Part shown: positions 47,163 to 58,371 of the stretch, one piece after another | How positions within the stretch are numbered: the first letter of the stretch is position 1 | Layout: each line of letters starts with the position of its first letter | NCBI GenBank assembly: GCA_015179125.1 | Contig: WHVA01000290.1 | Span: 1-64,000, forward strand | Length of the DNA stretch: 64,000 nucleotides | Source of the DNA: Gautieria morchelliformis | Lineage: Eukaryota; Basidiomycota; Agaricomycetes; Gomphales; Gomphaceae | Direction of reading: 5' to 3' | Program-made: the position numbers and the translations under genes | The notes under the pieces: generated by a model | The model's database searches: none | What the model saw: the letters and a program-made list of their open reading frames with translations, nothing else | Told to the model about the DNA's origin: nothing

Positions 47163-50145
47163 ATGCCCGTGTGCGTGAGAGACGTCTTGCTCATGCTGAA
47201 CAACTACATGCCGGGAGCGTTGAGTCTAGAGCGGGTGGCAGTGACCTTGGGAACCATGGTGGCCATGCGTCTGGTTGTGGCTCTGGCAGCCAATCAACAC
47301 AGATATCGCATGCGGGAGTCCGCATTGCCTTCTGAGATCAGGGAGGTCATCCAGGCGTCTCTGAGCCAGGAGTTGGATGGGGATAGTGAGGTAGAACCCC
47401 CTCTTGAGGCTTTAGGTAATAGGCTGGCTCAGGACCTCCCAAATTTCTTCAATTTCTTGCTGCCCAGGGAGCCAGGGCCACAGGGAGACTGGGCGCCATC
47501 CAGCTTGATATGGGAGCCGCCCGCCACATTGTGCACCCAGTATCGGGACTGTCCCTTCTGTCTCCCTCGCCGGCCACTTTTTAAGCTAGATCCGATCGTC
47601 AAGGTCAACCTGATCACTCGCAGATTTGAACTGAAGCTGGCGTTCTTGGTGACTGCTCAATGTACTCTCTGCGCCGCGCATTTCTTTCCCAATCGTGTCA
47701 CGAGGTGCAATGAGGCACATGGATGGTTTCAGGTGCTGGAATGTGAGACTGAGTACTTGCGTGTCTCACGCAAGGGGGTGTGGGTGCACCGTACACTTGC
47801 TCACCTGCAGGAGATGGCCGTGATGCAGTTCCACATGTCATGGTTGGGTTTCTGTGGATTTGTGAACGATGGGATTGGCAGAAGTGAGTCCAGTGTGCGC
47901 AGGCCTTGGATCACATGTGATGAATGATGTGTGACAGGTGAGGAACTGCTAACAGTCTGGCAAGTCCAAAAGATGTATGTTGAGCACTTTGCTCGCCAGC
48001 TGCTCGTGGCCCACGGCATGTGGGCTACTTTCCAGTGTGAGGTGGAATTGAGACCCGAAGAGCTCATTGTGCACATCCTGGAACATCTCGGGTCACGCAA
48101 CCAGGGGTTAGTGGGTGGCGGCAAGGAGCACACATGTCAGGAATGCATGCACCGCAAACGGTATTTCAGTGACTTTGAGGACCAGGATGCACTTGCAGCG
48201 GCAGGTGTGGCGTCCATGGCTGAGGATCGTGATGGGGCCCTTCCAGCGGTATGTCCTCTGCACACTCGACGGCCTTTTGGTGTGACTGGTGAGGGGATTC
48301 TGCAGAATGCAGGAGTGAGCCCAGATGAGGGTGTACGTCTGAGCCAGACTAGGTTGCCTGTGCAGGACCCAGGGCCCGGAGCCACCCGCGGTTGGATGCG
48401 CATGGCTGTAATGGACGGCAAGACTATGGTCCACCGGGTGAGTGCTGTCAGCCATTGGCGTGGGGCGATGCTTACGTCCTGCTTGTCCCGGTGAACCTGA
48501 ATGGCATAGATCTGCGCTGTTAAGGATTGCCGGGGTGCCCTCATGAACTATCGGCATGGACAATTCTGTGAGGCCCACATCTCCCTTGCAAGGATATGTG
48601 GTGTGGACGGATGCGAGGTAGCATGCATGCACGAGGAAGCCATGACATGTGGCAATGCCGCCCACATTCACGTTTATCATCAATGGTGGGGCAGGTTCTC
48701 CTGGGAGTCTTTCCTGGGAGTGCGCCGAGGGTTGTGCACACACCAGTTTCCACCCCCTGGCCCAGGGCCTGTGGGCCCACAAAGTGGCACACAGGCAGAC
48801 CAGGTTCCACGCCTTGAGAGTGCACTGGCCCTGGGGCAGGCACACCCTCAAGGGGTGGAAGTGCTGCCTGGCGACCCAGTGGCCAACCTGGATTTGGGCC
48901 ATAAATTCCAGGCCCGGCACATTTATTGCCTGCAGACACTCCAATGGGCTTGTGGTGTGCCCATAGGATTTGGCAAATGCTATGGGAGTGAGAGCACCCC
49001 TCAGGTGCGCAATTGACCCCTGGTCGCACCCCATGGCGCTATGGAGCTGACAACTGTGCCTTGCAGGTGCACAGTTTCATTTCAGCGATGTTCCCTATCC
49101 CATCCAGCCGCCCAGCTTTCATGTGTTATGATAACGCATGCAGTCTGTTGCGTCACATGGCACGGCAGAACATTGATGACCCCTGGCTGGACAGCACACG
49201 TTTTATAGTTGATGCATGGCACTACATCAACCACCAGCCGGCTGACCTGCTGGACACGCTGCAATCCCAGCCCACATAATGGTTCCCAGCCAGACCTCCT
49301 TTTGCAGACGACTGACCTGGGCACTGGACGCACCCACACGGCACAGTGTTACAACCGTTCATTTCGGACTTCCGACCCTCAGTTCCGCCACACCTTCCGC
49401 CCCTCCGATATTTCCGACATTCCGCCCCTTGTACATTTTCCTTGTTCTTTCGACTCTATTACTCGGACCCACCGGACCCACCTCACCGTTCATCAAGACC
49501 ATATGTCTGGCCCTCCTTGTGTTTCGTTGTCAGATATGTTTTCCCGACCCCTTGTTCTTTGCCATTGTTCTACCTTACCCTGAACCCCCCTTGTAGTCCC
49601 ATTGTTCCCAATAGTTAGTTCCCACGCATTGTCTACTCGACTTCCGCTTCCTCCGGAATTTGCTTAGTACCATATCATTACCTGTTGTCTCAGCTCTTTG
49701 TATAAAACCCCTCATGTATGTCTGTTATTCTGCAATCAGATAATCGCCTTCGATACTTGATTTCCTTCGCTCCATCTCCTGTTCTTAGCACAGCGAGTCT
49801 AGCAAGATCTCAGTCTCTCCACCTTCCGTCTTCCGCCTTCCGCCTCACTTCCGACTCAGTTCCGAAATACTTAGGACGATAGTTCATTGGGGGCACAACC
49901 TACAAGTTGAAGCCGCTGTCCTTTCCAGTCCCGACTTAGCGGAAATCTCGATACGTAACACACGGGCATTTAATACGGAGGCTGCAGAGCAGCTCAATGC
50001 ATGGTTGGATGGTTTTGAGGCACAGCTGAGACAAATGAGTGACTTTAACTATGATTTTACTGTACAGGTGGCATTGATGTTGTACAAGGAGAAGAGGGAA
50101 CGGGAAATAGCCTCCAAGGGCCTCACATTGCTGGACGAACCGTGA
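47163..50145 (+). pseudogene. KDZ-family DDE transposase (CxC5/CxC6 type), interrupted by an LTR
   Basis: A first exon from about 47163 carries a cysteine cluster (DCPFCLPRR near 47546, QCTLCAAHFFPNR near 47659). Introns lie at 47884-47937, 48438-48524 and 49005-49066. Later exons give RGALMNYRHGQFCEAH and the second cysteine cluster (CGVDGCEVAC near 48598), WACGVPIGFGKCYGSE near 48948, then FMCYDNACSLLRHM near 49120 and FIVDAWHYINH near 49203. The last exon, after the LTR, reads FNTEAAEQLNAWL and ends LLDEP at 50145. The Asp of CYDNAC, the Asp of VDAWH and the Glu of NTEAAEQ are the likely DDE triad. KDZ enzymes move large DNA transposons common in Agaricomycetes. A small frameshift near 49255 and the LTR insertion inactivate this copy. 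Exons upstream of 47163 are uncertain. Confidence 0.85.
49347..49960 (+). mobile_element. Ty3/Gypsy-type solo LTR inside the KDZ gene
   Basis: It begins TGTTACAACC and ends TACGTAACA, 614 bp, with flanking words cacag (49342-49346) and cacgg (49961-49965). The KDZ reading frame continues directly across the pair, and the family's usual Arg-Ala-Phe-Asn-Thr-Glu fits cacgg, so the left word has probably mutated since insertion. A TATA box (tataaaacccc) lies near 49700. The 3' end resembles the LTR remnant before the Gypsy gag at 40.8 kb. Confidence 0.82.
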
Positions 50146-50869
50146 GCAAGAGGGGTGACGTGAGGACATGGGGGATGCAATAGATCCCACTTCACACTGA
50201 ATAAATACCTGCCCTAGCTCCTAGTGTAAGCTGCATAGTCTCCCGAGGCATTTGCACACTATGTACAGTAGGCACCAATGCTTATAACTAATCGGAAGCC
50301 CACACTGTACATGCAAAGAAGTGCACATTCCCCCCACGTGCGGCCCGACTCGGAAATGATGGCCGAGGCTGTGGCCTATGTGGACAGGGAGCATCACTGA
50401 GTGGTGGATCGTGGGGTGTAACGCGAGTGGACGGCGAGCGACAATGACCGGGATACAGTGTCGAGTGCAAGGGGGCGGCGGGGTACAGGGATGGAGGCCA
50501 AGGGCAGGTGAGGCAGGTGAGTCTCAGCGCTGAACGTTAGATAACATCGCTCACCTGAGAGGCGGAGCGACTGGGTATGACTTTCCTCGTGGACTCAAGG
50601 GTGCACCAATGGCGGCCCCTTAGCGTTGGGTGCGAGCGACGTTCGATGGGACATGGTGAACCACGGTGCCATGCATTGTGTGACAACGCGCAACAGCGCG
50701 CGGTGCAGATGGGTGTGGGTGGGAGTGGGTGTGAGTGCTTCAAATGGTAATTGCCACCGTTGACGGCCGAAAGTCAGCGGAAGTTGGTGCCGGGCGGCAC
50801 CAGCCCCGGTGAACCGTGTATTACTCCATGACTATCTCCCAACGGCCAGGTTGCTCTCGTGTTTCCGAG
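50146..50869. other. KDZ 3' flank without a recognisable gene
   Basis: No long frame. It probably forms the 3' subterminal part of the DNA element that ends near 50939. Confidence 0.4.
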
Positions 50870-50939
50870 GCTTGGGCCCGGCCCGGCTTGGGCTTTCAAG
50901 GGCTCGGCCCGGGCTTAAGCCCAACCCAGGACATCACTA
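50870..50939. repeat. Terminal region of a DNA transposon, hAT-like wording
   Basis: Read on the minus strand from 50939, the sequence begins tagtgatgtcctgggttggg, then cttaagcccgggccgag, a G/C-rich subterminal pattern resembling hAT termini. A matching opposite end was not found, so it could be the right end of the element holding the KDZ gene or of an unrelated hAT relic. Confidence 0.45.
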
Positions 50940-51009
50940 ATGTCGAGCTCCGCATGCATCCATCAGTGCACTATTTGTCATTGTCGTCATGACCGCCGTC
51001 GCGCCCGAG

Positions 51010-51265
51010 CCCACCGAGTTTGAGCTCGCACCCATACCCACCGCCACCGCCACACTCACGCCCACTCTCCTTCGCAGCTATTCCGCACCTCCTTTCACTG
51101 CATTGATCGACTGGTTTGACTCATTGTTTCCTTGATTCTGACTTGTTCTCAAGCACAAGCTTCCAACCCACAACATTCTGACTATTCCGCTCCAACCTTT
51201 TGATGGGTCATCCAATGCAGCTATTTCACAAGTTGTCGACCTGTCCATCTGTTTCATGTTGGATC
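51010..51265 (+). mobile_element. Ty3/Gypsy protease-region fragment (fossil)
   Basis: A weathered protein reading LKHKLPTHN, then IPLQPFDGSSNAAISQVVDL and SICF (near 51150-51255) matches the retropepsin region of Gypsy elements, which follows gag. It lies just right of the DNA-transposon end at 50939. It is badly broken, with several interruptions. Confidence 0.6.
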
Positions 51266-51339
51266 CAGACCTCAGGATGGAACTGAAGCTGAGACTGGAA
51301 ATATCCTTGGGAGGGGATTCACCTGACAAACCTAGGCAC

Positions 51340-51620
51340 TCAAGTGGTGAACTGGTGAAGGTGGATCCAAAGTCAGATAGAGGGCTATATACACAACACA
51401 GACAGACATACCTGGTGAAAGGGCATCCAAAGATAAAACTCTAAGGAGCCCCTTTGCCAGCTAATTATAACTATATAACTATATAGGCCCTGGGCATCCA
51501 AATCCGACTGCCTGAACAAATAACATAAGCAATCAAATGGGAAATAACAAGGAGTGGGCAGGTGTGCGTGGAACAGCATCAGAGATGGTTGGAGCAGGAA
51601 AGGACATAAATGGAATGCAA
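51340..51620. repeat. Dispersed repeat V, right copy
   Basis: It matches 45590-45880 in the same orientation. The word gatccaaag occurs here as in the left copy, followed by a shared ctctaagg block at 51440. Confidence 0.6.
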
Positions 51621-51639
51621 GCTGGAAAGTGTGGTTGCA

Positions 51640-52439
51640 AATGTATGCAAAGATGAAGTGAATGTTTACTTAGACTACTAATACCATGACTGGTAGTAGT
51701 AGTATAATGAGAAATTGTTTTGTGAATGTTTATTGCCGCTCTACTAGTAGTACTAATATATACCAGTATAGACGGTCTACACATGTAGCCATGGTATAGC
51801 ATGTATGTAGAGTACATGTGGTATATACATGCCACCCACAAATACAGAACATGTACAGTATATACGGTATATACGGTATGTACAATATAGCTAATCCCAG
51901 ATCCGCTTTACGATAGTGGGGGTCTGCAGTGTCTTACACCGGGGCTCATGTAGCTGCGGTATAAGAGGTATATATCATATACTTATACGGTATATACATG
52001 CTGCTCGGTTTTCCGAGTATTATAGGTCTGTCGATTTTGCGGTCGTTGGCATGCGAAGAAGCATGAAACATATAAGAAACCTGTTGTTATGATGCGAGGA
52101 GGGAGACGGAGAGAGACAAAGGCTGGAATGGAACTCGATGCGCTGAGCGCAGAAACAGACGGAACTCGAGTGTTAGCTAACTCTAGCTGTAACACTAAAC
52201 GGAGCTGCAGTGCAGCTGAAAGGGCTGAAACCGATGTATTTGTTGTAACTACTGGGCAAGCTACATATATGAGTGTCAAAGGTATGGGCGCTCGGTCAGG
52301 GGTCAGCGGAGTGGGAACTAGATAGGAGTTGCATCTGAACATGGATAGGCCTGGGAGCATGCCGGTTCGCGGCACAGGCGGCGCTGACATAGTAAATAGA
52401 TGAAGCAATATATGCCAGTTTACAACAAAACCGAGTCCT
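51640..52439. other. AT-rich stretch without a gene
   Basis: Short palindromic and TA-rich words (tatacggtatatacggtatgt near 51860) dominate to about 52010. A 78-codon plus frame at 52089-52325 shows no motif that I recognise. Confidence 0.45.
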
Positions 52440-53335
52440 CAATGACTCGGAGCTGCAGCCGAATTACTTGGATCTATCATGCCCAGAGGCCCCAGACATG
52501 AACCTATCTCCATTAAAACATACCCTGTTCTTAGAGTCCGATCTTATCAAGGCTATGCTCCTTCCATGACATCTCAACTATGGAACTAGTGGGGACAAAG
52601 ATAAAAGCCATCTAGTAGTGAAAGGCTACACACAGTGACCAGGAATTGATTATGATGAGGTATTTGCTCCTACCATGTGATGGGAAGCCTTACAGACATA
52701 CTAGCCCAAGGAGCCCTTCAAGGAGCATACATTGAGTCCATAGACATTTAAAATGCTTATCTGAACGGGATCCTGGGCAACAATGCCCCAATCTACATAG
52801 AGCAACCAGAGGGTTATCATCAAGAGGGTGCAGACTGGGTATGCAAACTGAAGCGAGGACTCTATGGATTAAAGCAGAGCGGAAGACTGTGGTATGAGTG
52901 CCTTGGGACCGCACTCAAGAACACGGAGTTCACACACCTTCAGTCCAATCCAAGTGTCTATATATGGACAAGTGAGACTGTTGAAATCGTCATCCCAGTT
53001 TTTGTCGATGACCTCACCCTAGTGTCGAATTCAAGACATGATCTTGATATAATCAAGAGCCGGCTGGCTGAAGTCTTCAAACTGAAAGACCTGAGAGCAA
53101 TGAAATCATTTTTTACTGGGTGTGGAAGTGGAATATGATTGCTCACAAAAGACACTGAAGCTCTCATAAAAGCAGTACATTGAGGAAATCCTCAACTGAT
53201 TCCACATGGCTGACTGCCGGATCGTACTCACACCCATGACCCCAGCCTGAATCTAAGCTCTGCCATGGGACCATCAACACCAGAGGAGATAGCAGAGATG
53301 AAAGACCTGCCTTACCTGAACGTGGTTGGGGTACT
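52440..53335 (+). mobile_element. Ty1/Copia reverse transcriptase fragment (fossil)
   Basis: Recognisable pieces are VVKGYTQ and GIDYDEVFAPT near 52615-52670, LKRGLYGLKQSGRLWYE near 52850, VFVDDLTLVSNSRHD near 53000 and LPYLNVVG near 53309. The rest of the element is absent, many interruptions are present, and the wording differs from Copia 1 and 2, so it is an older, separate family. Confidence 0.8.
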
Positions 53336-53540
53336 GTCAGGGGACACCCTGTTTTTTAGTTCTGACACCATGCCAAGTTCCAACTCCACTTCCGACTCCA
53401 CTTCCAGTTCCGCTTTGGGGGGAACTTCCACCAGTTCCATTTGCCTTGCCAATTCCACTCCACTCACTGACTTCCACTCTCAGAACAGTGTCGGAAGTCA
53501 AGTGACTCGCATAGTAGGTGGCATCCAGGGTCAATCACGT
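53336..53540 (+). repeat. Possible LTR fragment interrupting the Copia relic
   Basis: A sequence starting tgtcaggggacaccctg begins abruptly inside the Copia RNase H region, followed by a tract of ttcc and acttcc words. It looks like the 5' end of an LTR; no matching 3' end or duplication was found. Confidence 0.4.
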
Positions 53541-53714
53541 ACTTAGGCGCAGCGGAATATGGTGCACGTGCACCGTACTGAGGATGCGAGGGGATGGTTC
53601 AGGGGAACAGAAGATGGAGGCGTAGGGATGGGCGTCTGAGTTTCACACCCATGTATTTTACAGTAGGTTGTACATGTAAATTACAACGGGTTGTATATGA
53701 TTCAAACCGCCGGC

Positions 53715-54000
53715 GTCTGCTGCCTGCCCCCACCGGTGCACGGAACGACGGAAGCAGGAGAAAAGGCAATCAATGGAAACACCCAGCGCCAAACTCCGAG
53801 TACAGAAGCACCACAGGGACGGCGGCAAGTTGTCGATCAAGGAAGAAGCGCAAGAAGAGTACATAACCAGGAACCGAAGCCAGGAACCCGAAGTCAGGAA
53901 CCCGAAGCCGACGGAGCAACGCTAGGGCCACGTGGCGCCGTGCGGCCAATTCATCTCTCAAGCGCTGGATGAGTCACGTGGGAGAAACCGTCGTCACCCG
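53715..54000. repeat. Dispersed repeat R, tail block, copy
   Basis: It matches the distal part of the R units (5540-5770 and 57080-57310), ending with the shared gggagaaaccgtcgtca. Confidence 0.65.
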
Positions 54001-54444
54001 TATGGTTGGGGACGCAGGCAGGACGTCTGACTCGCAACCGAATCCCCGGTATTGACGGTTAGCGACGATTTACTTAGACGGCTTGAGGAAGGACACCACC
54101 GATAGCCTCGCTCGAGCTGAAAATGGATGGCTTGGCGGGTATGCAGGTTATCATTGTCGGTGAGTAGTGCATAATCAAGTCGTGATATAACTTGGAAATA
54201 CTTCTGGTCCTTGGACTCAAAGCTGTCCGGCACAGTGTACAAAGGCAGTGGCATCCGGTCATAATGTTTTCCCTGCACAGCTGGCTCAGGGAATTATCAA
54301 ATCCAGGGATGCAGAGATCCTAACTATGACCCATACATCCTGCCAATTGGCAATGACATGTCGCGTATCTCCTCTTAGGACCTGCGGCTACAATTTATAT
54401 AAAGAATCAGGCGTCGGCCAAGATCTCCACGAATCGAAGCTATC
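54001..54444. other. Flank of the prenyltransferase relic
   Basis: Bases 54050-54145 are the reverse complement of 63260-63365 and resemble 59700-59780 (tattgacggtt and acgatttac words). A minus-strand stretch at 54140-54275 (LPLYTVPDSFESKDQKYFQV) looks protein-like, but I do not recognise it. Confidence 0.4.
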
Positions 54445-55650
54445 ATGGTGACTTCTTCCCATCGCCTGACCGCTGAGGAGCGCCCCTTGCCGAAGTTAGT
54501 TCCCTTGCTCCTCGGTAAAATTTATTCTAACTTGAATGAATCCCCGTTGGTTGGTAGCATGATGGAATTTACGGCCTCCCGTTCCCCAGATGCCGATTTC
54601 TGGTTCCAGAAGCTACACGGCCACTTCTACAAATTGCTTGTCGCGGGGGATTATGCGCCTACCGAACGACAGCGGTATGTTGATTGGTTCTCCATTTGGA
54701 CCAACTTCCTTGGTCCCCGGCCTATGGTAGTAGATGGTCGAGACACTCCGGTCGTGAAGTCGTTCATGTGCGACGACCACGCCCCTATCGAGTTTAGTAT
54801 GTCATGGAAACCCCCCACAAGAAGCCCCTGGTCAGATTCGCTATGGAACCAATCCCCCCTACCTCTACCACTAGTACACCTTGGATCGAGAGAAACGATG
54901 AAGAGAATCTATGACGTTGAGGCCATATGCCATTACTTCTGCCTCGCAATCCCACTATTATGGACTCTGTGCTATTCATCCATATCCTGGAGGTTTTTGG
55001 CTTCACCCGACTGGACGGTCAATGGAAGGCATCAACCAGCGTCGCCAATATTTTATTAGCGTACGATCTGTTACCAGACTACATCGAGACGAAGGCTCAT
55101 GCCGTCTTTCGTCCTACACTGAACCGCACTGAAAAGCTAACGCTTCTCTCGGAGGCCATGTCTGGTTCAGGTCGTGAAAAGCCATGGTCCATAGTGATAA
55201 ACTATCTCCAGTCGAAGCCATCCGACTGGCAGACACGTTTCTCTCCAGATCCCATCTTTGTGGCAGTCCACTGCAAAGATTCTGACGACGCTAGAGTCAA
55301 AGTCTATTTCCGATACCAATTTACGGACATAGATTGCTTGGTTGATCACTCTCCCTCGGCAGAGCCATCCCATTGTCCGCGGAATACGTCGCATCGCTAC
55401 GCCAAGTCTTGCTTCAACTAGGCGGAGCCGACTCAAATTCCCTTCAGGACTCCACCCGCGGAATTATAATGTACTACGACTTGAGAGCACACGCTCCTTT
55501 GCCTAAGCTCAAATTGTACTTGCCAGTGCGCTTGATGGCAGCCAACGATTTGCACGTTGCCAAGGTTTTTTCTGGCCATCTCGAAAGACACGCGAGCTAT
55601 CTGCAACAAGATTCTCAGATTCTCGAGGATATGCCGAAAATCTGGTGAGT
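54445..55650 (+). pseudogene. DMATS-type aromatic prenyltransferase, broken
   Basis: The frame opens at 54445 (MVTSSHRLTAEERP). Family-like stretches follow: DADFWFQKLHGHFYKLLVAG near 54590, FLGPRP near 54706, KSFMCDDHAPIEFSMSW near 54760, MDSVLFIHILEVFGFTR near 54960, LLPDYIETKAHAVF near 55070, VINYLQSKPSDWQTRF near 55194, DDARVKVYFRYQFTDID near 55287 and RGIIMYYDLRAHAPLP near 55459. Such enzymes attach prenyl groups to indoles or other aromatics in secondary metabolism. The reading moves frame in a C run near 54806, has TGA codons at 54912 and 54918, moves frame again near 55355, and stops at about 55650, beside repeat R. About 400 residues are represented, close to family length. No other biosynthetic gene is visible nearby. 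Confidence 0.78.
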
Positions 55651-55686
55651 GGTCCTGTGAAGTGCTCAAGCGAGTCCCTGGGCTAC

Positions 55687-57519
55687 CCCCTCCGGCTCCT
55701 CCTTCGACTTCTCCACCACCATCCCTGCCTCAACCCACGCCCGCTGTCCGCGACCAAGGTCAACCCACTCACGTCATCCCCCCTGTCCACCGCCCGCTCT
55801 GTCTCCGTGTCCGCCGGCGTGCTGGGCACGGGGCGCTTCGCGCCGCGATGCACAGGGTCGTTCTCCCTTGTGATCGCGGCGCTCACACAGCCGTCGATCA
55901 TGATGAACGTGCTGCGGAAGCGCTGACGCTGTGCATGGGACAGCGCGGCGCCCCGGCCGACCATGAACCCTTCCACGCGTGTGCCCGCATGGGTCATGCC
56001 CGCGCTGAGCATATGAAGGAGCGCTGCACCCGCAGATGGAGCGGGGCGGGCGTGGTGCGTAGTCTGAGGTCCGAGTACATGTAGCACGAGCCGTGGCGCA
56101 CGGCTCGTGCACAGATATTCCCCTTCGCATAGAATATTTTCAGCATTGAGAACATACTGACACTTGGTTCTTCCAATTACAACGACGGTAGCGATTATTT
56201 ACACAGACTACACTACAGCCTGTGCCGAGTCACTCACCCTTCGTTTCTTCTCGCATCATCTCCTCGCCACTCCCTTCACGCCCTCTTCTCTGTGCCCATT
56301 TATTCCTTCCAGGGACAGTAGCTCAGTAAGCGTTGTGTTGGCGGGGATGTGGGCGAGATAGAGTGTAAATGCACAGAAGCAGAGGAACGAGGCATGCCTG
56401 TCTCGTGCTTGAGCACCTTCATAGTAAACCCAAAGTACTATTTTCAATCTCACCTGAGTCCCACTTCCGAAACACCATCAGCATGCGGCTGATGAGCTGA
56501 AGGCCGGTCGGACGCCATGCAAACATGCAAACCCGGCCTCGTCACCAGGACGGGTTGCCTTATTGGGCAGTTGAGCGTACACAGGGGACCCACCTATTAT
56601 CTGTGAGCGAGGTGGTCACCACGCTTGAGGCAGCTGGAGCCCACTGCGACCCCTCCATCCACAAAGTCCTTATACGCGTTCGCGTCTATCTGCGCTGCGG
56701 CTTAAGGTACGGCAGCGCAGGGCTCTCCCTTATCTCATACATGGCTGATGCAGCGATGGCACCCGTCCCAGTGGTGCTCGTACTGTCTCCCGAGGCGGTT
56801 CGGTGCAGCACACGTCGCGACACGGCCGTGCTCTTGGCCAAACTCCACCTCTCCGCGGCGTCTGCGGGGTTTTGGAAGCGCATTCTTGTCACCCCTGTGA
56901 GTAGGTGTCAGCGACTATCTGGTGTGCGTGGAGAGGAGCAAGAATTAAAAATAAAAATACAAAATAATGGAAGACGGCGAAAATAATAGAATATAAACTT
57001 CTCCACACTCGTCCTCGGAATGCGCACACGAAAAGGGTTGCGCCATACAGCAAGCGGGGACCGGAGCTATAACCGGCGCACGGAACGACGGAAGCAGCCG
57101 AAAAGGCAGTCAATCGAAGCATCCAGCGCCAAACTCCGATTGGCAACAGAAAGGAAAGTTGCCAAGATCGGGAGGAAGAAGCGCAAGAAGAGTAAGTATA
57201 TAGTCAGGAACCCGAAGCCGAAGGAACCCGCTCGGGACACGTGGCGCCACGTGCACAATTCATCTCTCAAGCGCCGGATGAGTCATGTGGGAGAAACCGT
57301 CGTCATCCTCGGATACGCAGAGCAGACAGAACAAGGGCCAGCACAACGCCGTACGAGTCTGCATAGCGCATCAGGCCACCTCGTTGACACAACACTGCCC
57401 ACGCCCATCAACTACACGCTACGCGGCACGTAGACAGACAGGATAGTGGGCGCGCGGGGGCGGGGGGTAGAGGGCCGACGCACAGGCAAGAAGACTGGAG
57501 AAATGGCTCCAATGGAATG
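55687..57519. repeat. Dispersed repeat R, full unit, copy 3
   Basis: It aligns with 4189-6010 from ccccctccggc to tccaatggaatgc. The left edge follows the truncated prenyltransferase gene. The 90-codon frame is open here too (near 56640-56920, AGLSLISYMADAAMAPVPV). Confidence 0.78.
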
Positions 57520-57608
57520 CAAAGGCGGGTGGGTCAGACCATGTCGCGCATGGTTAAGATGACGACAGAAAAAAACAGGGCAGAGTAGGCCACATACACA
57601 ATGGCCGT

Positions 57609-58043
57609 TCAAGCAGCGCGCCACCAAGCGCCCTGACCTGAATGGTATGCAGACATCTTGAAGGCAACAAAAGCGACCCCAATGAAACGACACGCACGAC
57701 AAAGAACGAAGCCGCTCCCGTGCGCACGCTGCCACGATGAACCCCGCGCAAAAAACACTACACCAATCCCACTCGCGAGGGCCTCGCCAAGAAAGACAAG
57801 GGTGTAATGCAGCAGGAGCGGCGCACGAGATTGCTGAATAAGCTCGTCGAGCGGCTCAACAAATCCCCGCACAAGCAACCGCACCCCTGCCCCGCAGGGC
57901 CACAAAAATGCATCCCCCACCAGCCACCCATGTAGATACCACCCCCGCCGTCCGCGCAAGACAGGCAGAGAGGTCCGAGACAGAGATAGAGACAGAGACG
58001 CAGAACCATCCCTGACGGGTGCGTGGCAAGACTCGAATATCAC
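57609..58043 (-). CDS. Hypothetical protein, membrane-like, doubtful
   Basis: A 144-codon minus frame contains hydrophobic stretches (GWYLHGWLVGDAFLWPC; LLLHYTLVFLGEALASGIGV). Two other minus frames overlap it, so coding is uncertain in this GC-rich sequence. It could be an exon of the same transcription unit as 58372-59688. No family recognised. Confidence 0.25.
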   Translation of the reverse strand: MIFESCHAPVRDGSASLSLSLSRTSLPVLRGRRGWYLHGWLVGDAFLWPCGAGVRLLVRGFVEPLDELIQQSRAPLLLHYTLVFLGEALASGIGVVFFARGSSWQRAHGSGFVLCRACRFIGVAFVAFKMSAYHSGQGAWWRAA

Positions 58044-58371
58044 CTTGAACCAGATGCACTAATCGAGTCCAGCGTTCACCCTGAATCCACTGCCAAGCCA
58101 CACGTTTTTAGACGGTCGGATCACCCAGTGGAAGAACCCATCTGACGAAAAGAGTAATGGCATAGGCATCGGCCTCGCACGGGGGATGTGCACTCACGCC
58201 CCCACTCTGAAACCGTCCACCTCGACACGAGACAGAGACAATGCAGCATGAAAAAGAAAAGAAACGCCGCCGCCCAATGCGGGCGGCACGAGTCAACTTC
58301 CCGCCCAGAGAAGAAGAACACCCGCCGAGAATGGGAGCACGAAGCACACAACAAACATGACGAAGGACCAC

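Noticed and set aside
50870-50939. Calling a complete hAT element from the terminal-like sequence
   Set aside because: Only one end is seen, with no hAT transposase and no matching opposite end; it was kept only as a terminal-like region.
45590-51620. Direct repeat V pair considered as LTRs of one element around the KDZ gene
   Set aside because: Identity is moderate, the ends do not show TG...CA, no primer-binding site follows, and the interior is a DNA transposon gene.
53336-53540. A full solo LTR at this site
   Set aside because: The 5' end looks right, but no 3' end or target duplication could be found, so only a fragment is claimed.
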